Shown one piece after another: positions 57,158 through 64,000 of a stretch of 64,000 nt of DNA (positions are counted from its first letter, which is position 1; each line of letters starts with the position of its first letter). A model generated the notes under the pieces. That model ran no database searches, was not told where the DNA came from, and saw only the letters and a list, made by a program, of their open reading frames with translations. A program made the position numbers and the translations under genes. Origin of the DNA: Cellulomonas sp. ES6 (GTDB lineage Bacteria > Actinomycetota > Actinomycetes > Actinomycetales > Cellulomonadaceae); NCBI RefSeq assembly GCF_030053835.1, contig NZ_CP125655.1, positions 3,224,001 through 3,288,000 on the forward strand, read 5' to 3'.

Positions 57158-60077
57158 GTGCCGACCGTCACGTCACCGGGAGCCCCGCAGGCCGCCGCCG
57201 ACGCCGCCGAGCTCGTCCGCGCGCTGCGCGCCGTCGTCGCCGGCGGGGTCGACGACTCCACGCGCCGCCGCGCCGAGTACGCCACCGACGCCTCCAACTA
57301 CCGCGTCGTGCCGTCCGTGGTCGTCTTCCCGCGTGACGTGGACGACGCGCTCGCGGCCCTCGAGGTCGCCCGCGGGCTCGGCGCCCCGGTCACGTCGCGC
57401 GGCGGCGGCACCTCCGTCGCCGGCAACGCGGTCGGCACCGGCGTGGTGCTCGACTGGTCCCGGCACGTCAACCGCGTGCTCGAGGTCGACCCCGCGTCCT
57501 CGACCGCGCGCGTCGAGCCGGGCGTCGTCATGGCGATGCTGCAGCGCGAGGCCGCGCCGCACGGTCTGCGCTTCGGCCCGGACCCGTCCACGCAGGCGCG
57601 CGCGACGCTCGGCGGCATGATCGGCAACAACGCGTGCGGTCCGCGCGCCGTCGCGTACGGCCGGACCGCCGACAACGTGCTCGAGCTCGACGTCGTCGAC
57701 GGCCGCGGCCGCCGGTTCACCGCCGGCCGGGGCCTGGACCCGGTGCCCGGTCTGGACGCCCTGGTCCGCTCGGAGCTGGAGGTGCTGCGCACCGAGCTCG
57801 GGCGGTTCGGGCGTCAGGTGTCCGGCTACTCCCTGGAGCACCTGCTGCCGGAGAACGGCGCGGACCTCGCGAAGGCGCTCGTCGGCACCGAGGGCACCGT
57901 CGTCACCCTGCTCGGCGCGACCGTCCGGCTGGTCCCCGTCGCCGCCGCCCCCGTCCTCGTCGTGCTCGGCTACCCCGACATGGCCACGGCCGCCGACGCC
58001 GTCCCCGCCCTGCTGGCGCACCGGCCGCTCGCCATCGAGGGCATGGACGCCCGCCTGGTCGACGTCGTGCGGCGCGTCAAGGGGGCCGCGGCCGTCCCCC
58101 GCTGCCGGAGGGCGCCGGCTGGCTCATGGTCGAGGTCGGCGGCGACAGCCTGGACGAGGCGCTGGGGCGCGCGCGGGCGCTGGCCGCCGACGCCGGCACC
58201 CGCGCGGTCGGCGTCTTCCCGCCCGGGCCGGAGGCCTCCGCGATGTGGCGCATCCGCGAGGACGGTGCGGGCCTCGGCGGGCGCACGCCCTCGGGCGAGC
58301 AGGCGTGGCCCGGGTTCGAGGACTCCGCGGTGCCGCCCGAGCGCCTCGGTGCGTACCTGCGCGAGCTCGAGGCCCTCATGGCGCAGCACGGCGTCGACGG
58401 GCTGGCGTACGGGCACTTCGGCGACGGCTGCGTGCACCTGCGGCTCGACGTGCCGATGGAGCGGTCCGGCGACCCGCTGCGGTCGTTCATGACCGACGCG
58501 GCGCACCTCGTGGCGGCGCACGGCGGGTCGCTGTCCGGCGAGCACGGCGACGGCCGCGCGCGCTCGGAGCTGCTGCCCGTCATGTACTCCGAGCGGGCCA
58601 TCGGGGCGTTCGAGGCGTTCAAGGCCCTGCTCGACCCGGACGACCTGCTCAACCCGGGCGTGCTCGTGCGCCCGCGCCCGCTCGACGCCGACCTGCGGCG
58701 CCCGCACGCCCGCCCGATCCCGGCGGGTCACGGCGGGTTCGCGTTCGGGCACGACCACGGCGACTTCACCACGGCCGTGCACCGGTGCGTCGGCGTCGGC
58801 AAGTGCCGCGCGGACTCCTCGGCGGCCGGCGGGTTCATGTGCCCCTCGTACCTCGCGACGCGGGACGAGAAGGACTCCACCCGGGGCCGCGCGCGCGTGC
58901 TCCAGGAGATGGCGAACGGCTCGCTCGTCTCCCGCGGCTTCACCTCCCCGGAGGTGCACGAGGTCCTCGACCTGTGCCTGTCCTGCAAGGCGTGCTCGTC
59001 CGACTGCCCGGCCGGCGTCGACATGGCGCAGTACAAGGCCGAGGTGCTGCACCGCACCTACCGCCGCCGGCTGCGCCCGGTGAACCACTACGCCCTCGGC
59101 TGGCTGCCCCGCTGGACCCGGCTCGTCACCGGCGTGCCCGGCCTCGCACGCCTCGCGAACGCGGTGCTCGGCGTCCGGCCCGTCGCCAAGGCCGTGCTCC
59201 GGCTCGGCGGCATGGACACGCGCCGGTCGATGGTGGACTTCTCCCCGGCGCCGTTCCGGTCGCGGGTCCGGCGCGGCGAGGTCGACGTGCGCCGCGGCGT
59301 CGCCCCCGCGCGGCCGGCGGCACGGACCTGTCGGTCACCGGCACGTCCGGCAGGCCGCCCGTCCTGCTGTGGACGGACTCGTTCAGCGACGCGCTCGCCC
59401 CGTCGATCCCCGTCGCCGCCGTCCGGGTGCTGCGAGCCGCGGGGTACGAGGTGCTCGTCCCCGACCACGACGCCTGCTGCGGCCTGACGTGGATCTCCAC
59501 CGGTCAGCTCGACGGCGCGCGCAAGCGCCTCACCCACCTGCTGGAGGTGCTCGGCCCCTACGCCGTCAACGGCGTCCCGATCGTGGGGCTCGAGCCGTCC
59601 TGCACCGCCGTGCTGCGCTCCGACCTGCTGGACCTGCTGCCGGACGACCCCCGGGCCGTGGCCGTCGCCCGCGCCACCCGGACCCTCGCCGAGCTGCTCA
59701 CCGCGCCGGCCCCCGTCGGCCCGGGGGAGCGGTGGACCCCGCCCGACCTGTCCGACGTCACCGCCGTCGTCCAGCCGCACTGCCACCACCACGCCGTCAT
59801 GACGTTCACCGCCGACCAGGAGCTGCTGCGCGCGGGCGCGTCGTTCTCCACGCTCGCGGGGTGCTGCGGGCTGGCCGGCAACTTCGGCATGGAGGCCGGC
59901 CACTACGACGTGTCGGTGCAGGTCGCGGAGCGTGCGCTGCTGCCCGCCCTGCGGGAGGCCGCACCCGGGGACGTCCTGCTCGCCGACGGGTACTCGTGCC
60001 GGACGCAGGCCGACCAGCTCGGCGGCGTGCAGGGCGTGCACCTCGCGGAGCTGCTGGCGTCGCACCTGCCGGGCTGA
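57158..60077 (+). CDS. FAD-binding and Fe-S oxidoreductase (D-lactate/glycolate dehydrogenase-like, two frameshifts)
   Basis: A large fused enzyme of about 974 residues. The N-terminal FAD-binding (PCMH) domain has TSRGGGTSVAGNAVG and GGMIGNNACGPRAVAYG, followed by the C-terminal FAD-oxidase region containing YGHFGDGCVHLRLD and LSGEHGDGRARSELL. The second half has two ferredoxin-like Cys clusters (CVGVGKCR and CLSCKACSSDCPAGVD) and CCG domains ending HDACCGLTW and AGCCGLAGNFG. It probably oxidises a 2-hydroxy acid and passes electrons to the quinone pool. Missing bases near 58098 and 59311 split it. The GTG at 57158 is leaderless-like. Confidence 0.9.
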
Positions 60078-60086
60078 CGGGCGGAT

Positions 60087-60115
60087 TTGGGCGCAGCGCC
60101 GGGGTGCCGTAGTCT
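60087..60115 (+). promoter_or_regulatory. Predicted rplJL promoter
   Basis: TTGGGC at 60087-60092 and TAGTCT at 60110-60115 are separated by an ideal 17 bp. The start of transcription would lie about 220 bases before rplJ, giving a long leader. Confidence 0.68.
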
Positions 60116-60340
60116 GGTCGCTGCCCAAGACCGCAGGTCGTCGGCTCCCGTGCTCCTCCCGCTTCCGCGGGGCGTGCCCGGAGCCGCCCGAAGTCCCGCT
60201 CCGGCGGAGGCCCGCGCAGGCGAGGATTCGATGGTCGTGCGTGCGAACGCGCGAGATGCGAGCCCCGGCCTGCGCCGGGGCTCTTCCTCTGTGCGGGGTC
60301 GAGGACGACGCCCGGCGGCACCACCACCGGAAGGATTGCC
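60116..60340 (+). promoter_or_regulatory. rplJ leader region with attenuator-like hairpin (L10-leader candidate)
   Basis: The untranslated leader is GC-rich and structured. A hairpin with arms GAGCCCCGGC (60260-60269) and GCCGGGGCTC (60274-60283) is followed by TTCCTCT, resembling an intrinsic terminator. In many bacteria the L10(L12)4 complex binds such leaders to control the operon; the same role here is inferred from position and structure, not from a recognised consensus. Confidence 0.55.
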
Positions 60341-60871
60341 ATGGCGAGGCCGGACAAGGCAGCCGCCGTCGCGGAGATCGCGGAGCTGTTCCGCGGGTCC
60401 AACGCGGCCGTGCTGACCGAGTACCGCGGGCTCACCGTCAAGCAGCTCAAGACGCTGCGACGGTCGCTCAGCGGCAACGCGAACTACGCCGTGGTGAAGA
60501 ACACGCTGACCGCGATCGCGGCCAAGGAAGCCGGCATCGACGGCATCGACGACGCGCTCCAGGGCCCGTCCGCGATCGCCTTCGTCACCGGTGACCCGGT
60601 CGAGGCGGCCAAGGGTCTGCGTGACTTCGCCAAGGCGAACCCCGCACTGGTCATCAAGGGCGGTGTCCTCGACGGGCGCGCCCTGACCGCTGCGGAGGTC
60701 ACCAAGCTCGCGGACCTCGAGTCCCGCGAGGTCCTGCTGGCCAAGGCGGCCGGTGCGATGAAGGCCAAGCTGTTCCAGGCGGCCTACCTCTTCACCGCTC
60801 CCGCCGCGCAGGCCGTGCGCACCGTCGAGGCCCTCCGCGTCAAGCAGGAGTCCGTCGACACCGCTGCCTGA
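60341..60871 (+). CDS. rplJ: 50S ribosomal protein L10
   Basis: A 176-residue stalk-base protein that anchors L7/L12 dimers and binds 23S rRNA. It starts [20 protein letters not shown] and includes [36 protein letters not shown] and [19 protein letters not shown], all typical of L10. The C-terminal helix that binds L12 is Ala-rich. The ATG at 60341 follows GGAAGGATTGCC. It is followed after 80 bp by rplL. Confidence 0.97.
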   Translation: MARPDKAAAVAEIAELFRGSNAAVLTEYRGLTVKQLKTLRRSLSGNANYAVVKNTLTAIAAKEAGIDGIDDALQGPSAIAFVTGDPVEAAKGLRDFAKANPALVIKGGVLDGRALTAAEVTKLADLESREVLLAKAAGAMKAKLFQAAYLFTAPAAQAVRTVEALRVKQESVDTAA

Positions 60872-60951
60872 GCCACCAGGGCTCTCGGCGCTCACACCCT
60901 TCCTCGCCGGTCGACGTGACCGGTGAGGACCGAACGGAAGGAACCGCCATC

Positions 60952-61347
60952 ATGGCGAAGCTCACCACCGACGAGCTCATCGAGCAGTTCAAGGGCCTCA
61001 CCCTCATCGAGCTCTCCGAGTTCGTGAAGGCGTTCGAGGACGTCTTCGAGGTCACCGCCGCCGCCCCGGCCGCTGTCGCCGTGGCCGCCCCGGCCGCCGG
61101 CGGTGCCGGTGCCGACGCCGCCGCCGAGGAGGAGAAGGACGAGTTCGACGTCATCCTCGAGGCCGCCGGTGACAAGAAGATCCAGGTCATCAAGGAGGTG
61201 CGCGGCCTGACCTCTCTCGGTCTGAAGGAGGCCAAGGACCTCGTGGACGGCGCGCCGAAGCCGGTCCTGGAGAACGTCAACAAGGAGACCGCGGACAAGG
61301 CCAAGGCCGCCCTCGAGGGCGCCGGCGCCACCGTCACCCTCAAGTGA
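60952..61347 (+). CDS. rplL: 50S ribosomal protein L7/L12
   Basis: A 131-residue stalk protein that recruits translation factors. The N-terminal dimerisation part is [27 protein letters not shown], then an Ala-rich hinge and the C-terminal domain with [46 protein letters not shown]. The ATG at 60952 follows GGAAGGAACC. It is co-transcribed with rplJ; a strong hairpin lies 50 bp downstream, which may reduce read-through into rpoB. Confidence 0.98.
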   Translation: MAKLTTDELIEQFKGLTLIELSEFVKAFEDVFEVTAAAPAAVAVAAPAAGGAGADAAAEEEKDEFDVILEAAGDKKIQVIKEVRGLTSLGLKEAKDLVDGAPKPVLENVNKETADKAKAALEGAGATVTLK

Positions 61348-61397
61348 CCCGCCCCGGCCGGCCGGCGCCCACGCGCTGACCGCCCGGACGCTCCGCG

Positions 61398-61430
61398 CGA
61401 AGGCCCGCACCCCCGGGGTGCGGGCCTTCG
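61398..61430 (+). terminator. Hairpin terminator/attenuator after rplL
   Basis: CGAAGGCCCGCACCCC (61398-61413) pairs with GGGGTGCGGGCCTTCG (61415-61430). Opening the top pairs gives a normal loop. It is followed by CCGTCCCCCC. It lies 50 bp past the rplL stop. Confidence 0.78.
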
Positions 61431-61514
61431 CCGTCCCCCCGACCCTCCCGCGCCACCCCGCCACCCCGCCGGCTCGCCGTCCCCGGCGGGGCCGCCCCCG
61501 CCCCCGCACTCCAC

Positions 61515-61551
61515 TCCCGCCTCCGCGCCCCAGTCCCGCCTCCGCGCCCAG
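61515..61551. repeat. Tandem direct repeat, two units
   Basis: TCCCGCCTCCGCGCCCCAG (61515-61533) is followed directly by TCCCGCCTCCGCGCCCAG (61534-61551), differing by one C. Confidence 0.8.
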
Positions 61552-61565
61552 CCCCTCCTCCCTCC

Positions 61566-61653
61566 GTTCGGAGGCTCCCAACGCGTTCGGAGGTGGGCGC
61601 GCGGGATCGTGGTGCTCTGCGGACCACCTCGATCACCCGTCGGAGCCTCCGAC
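61566..61653. repeat. Palindromic element C (88 bp, family 2)
   Basis: Flanked by TTCGGAGGCTCC and GGAGCCTCCGA inverted repeats. The internal stem GATCGTGGTG (61605-61614) pairs with CACCTCGATC with one mismatch. The segment GGCGCGCGGGATCG is shared with elements A and B. Confidence 0.85.
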
Positions 61654-61736
61654 GGGTGATGTGGGCGGGCGCCGGCAGAGCCGGACGGGTGGATGTGCGC
61701 GTGAAGGGGCAGGGGAGGGGGCGCCGGGCGGTGCCC

Positions 61737-61824
61737 CTTCGGAGGCTCCGAACGTGCTCGGAGGTGGGCGCGCGGGATCGTGGTGCTCCGCGGACCACCA
61801 CGATCACCCGTCGGAGCCTCCGAC
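61737..61824. repeat. Palindromic element D (88 bp, family 2)
   Basis: Same layout as element C and in the same orientation, 83 bp after C ends. The internal stem is perfect here: 61776-61785 with 61796-61805 (GATCGTGGTG with CACCACGATC). Termini are TTCGGAGGCTCCGA and TCGGAGCCTCCGA. Confidence 0.85.
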
Positions 61825-61940
61825 GGCGCGGAAGGGGGAAGGGGAGGGGAAGCGGAGGAGGGGAGCGGGAAGCGGGGCGCGCGCCGGGGTGGGGCGCGCG
61901 GCGGGCGACGGCGGCGGTGCCGCGCCCATACCACGGACAG

Positions 61941-61969
61941 TGGACAGAGCGCCAGGTCTGTACTACGCT
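61941..61969 (+). promoter_or_regulatory. Predicted rpoB promoter P1
   Basis: TGGACA (61941-61946) and TACGCT (61964-61969) are 17 bp apart, a good match to housekeeping sigma sites. The transcript start would be near 61976, leaving a leader of about 140 nt. Confidence 0.6.
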
Positions 61970-62002
61970 AGCGCTTTGCGCTGGCCTGTGCCCGCGATCC
62001 CG

Positions 62003-62008
62003 TATAAC
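62003..62008 (+). promoter_or_regulatory. Second -10-like hexamer before rpoB
   Basis: TATAAC at 62003-62008 is a strong -10-like hexamer. The nearest -35-like motif (TTGCGC, 61976-61981) is 21 bp away, so it is only a candidate second start. Confidence 0.4.
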
Positions 62009-62116
62009 CCGCGCCCACCAGGCATCGTAGTACGCGATGCCCTGGGGGCCCGAGGCCGGGGACCGCGAACCGCCGGGCCCGTCGCAGGGAACTCGATCTG
62101 CTGGGAAGGACCCCTC

Positions 62117-64000
<1,884 letters not shown>

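Larger units (their letters stand above)
61348..62116. other. 769-bp intergenic region between rplL and rpoB
   Basis: No gene is supported. It holds a terminator hairpin (61398-61430), a short direct repeat (61515-61551), palindromic elements C and D (61566-61653, 61737-61824), two predicted -10 signals (near 61966 and 62005), a hairpin at 62019-62045 and the rpoB ribosome site. Confidence 0.8.

Overview
The window looks like a chromosomal segment from a very high-GC actinobacterium, most likely Cellulomonas or a close relative (Cellulomonadaceae). The reasons are codons that almost always end in G or C, frequent GTG starts and GTGA stop/start overlaps, a zinc-finger-less topoisomerase I with a Lys-rich tail, the tmk-holB pair, and the rplJ-rplL-rpoB cluster. 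The genus is an inference. No prophage, insertion sequence or CRISPR array was seen.

Layout. 1-6117: the radA 3' end, a proline-rich membrane protein, a sensor kinase/response regulator pair, a VOC protein, and a PAP2 phosphatase with a small membrane partner. 6273-13892: topA, then a metabolic block (choloylglycine-type amidohydrolase, GH13 glycosidase, GldA-like dehydrogenase, Gfo/Idh oxidoreductase) lying between topA and tmk. 13954-24467: tmk-holB, a secreted TAP-type peptidase, tRNA-Thr(CGT), membrane proteins, a rhodanese and a LigD-type polymerase. 24615-33893: orphan nrdI, transketolase, PEP carboxylase, a MetE-like protein and an acyl-CoA ligase. 33952-47471: an alpha/beta hydrolase, a large LuxR/ATPase regulator preceded by a 38-residue ORF, HAD and PspC proteins, an MFS exporter, an RsbW-like ATPase, a nucleotidyltransferase, an ECF sigma factor with a membrane partner, and a 5'-3' exonuclease. 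47700-53888: a large secreted subtilisin divergent from a VanY-type carboxypeptidase. 53980-60077: OsmC, an iron-controlled feoA-feoB-feoC-like operon, and a giant FAD/Fe-S oxidase. 60341-64000: rplJ, rplL and the first 628 codons of rpoB.

Two observations stand out. First, four related palindromic elements occur as two pairs, before nrdI (25228-25528) and between rplL and rpoB (61566-61824). They share terminal inverted repeats, carry different but still complementary internal stems, and keep a nearly constant 83-84 bp between the members of each pair. This is the best candidate for an undescribed feature. Second, about 17 genes, including the essential topA and holB, are broken by roughly 30 small indels, mostly single-base losses in G/C runs. 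I read these as sequence or assembly errors and describe each such gene as one intact product.

Other regulatory signals are a DtxR/IdeR-like iron box before feoA, an rplJL promoter and leader with an attenuator-like hairpin, a terminator plus separate promoters between rplL and rpoB, and a repeated TA-N3-T hexamer 6-7 nt before the start codons of about nine genes, which suggests leaderless transcripts.
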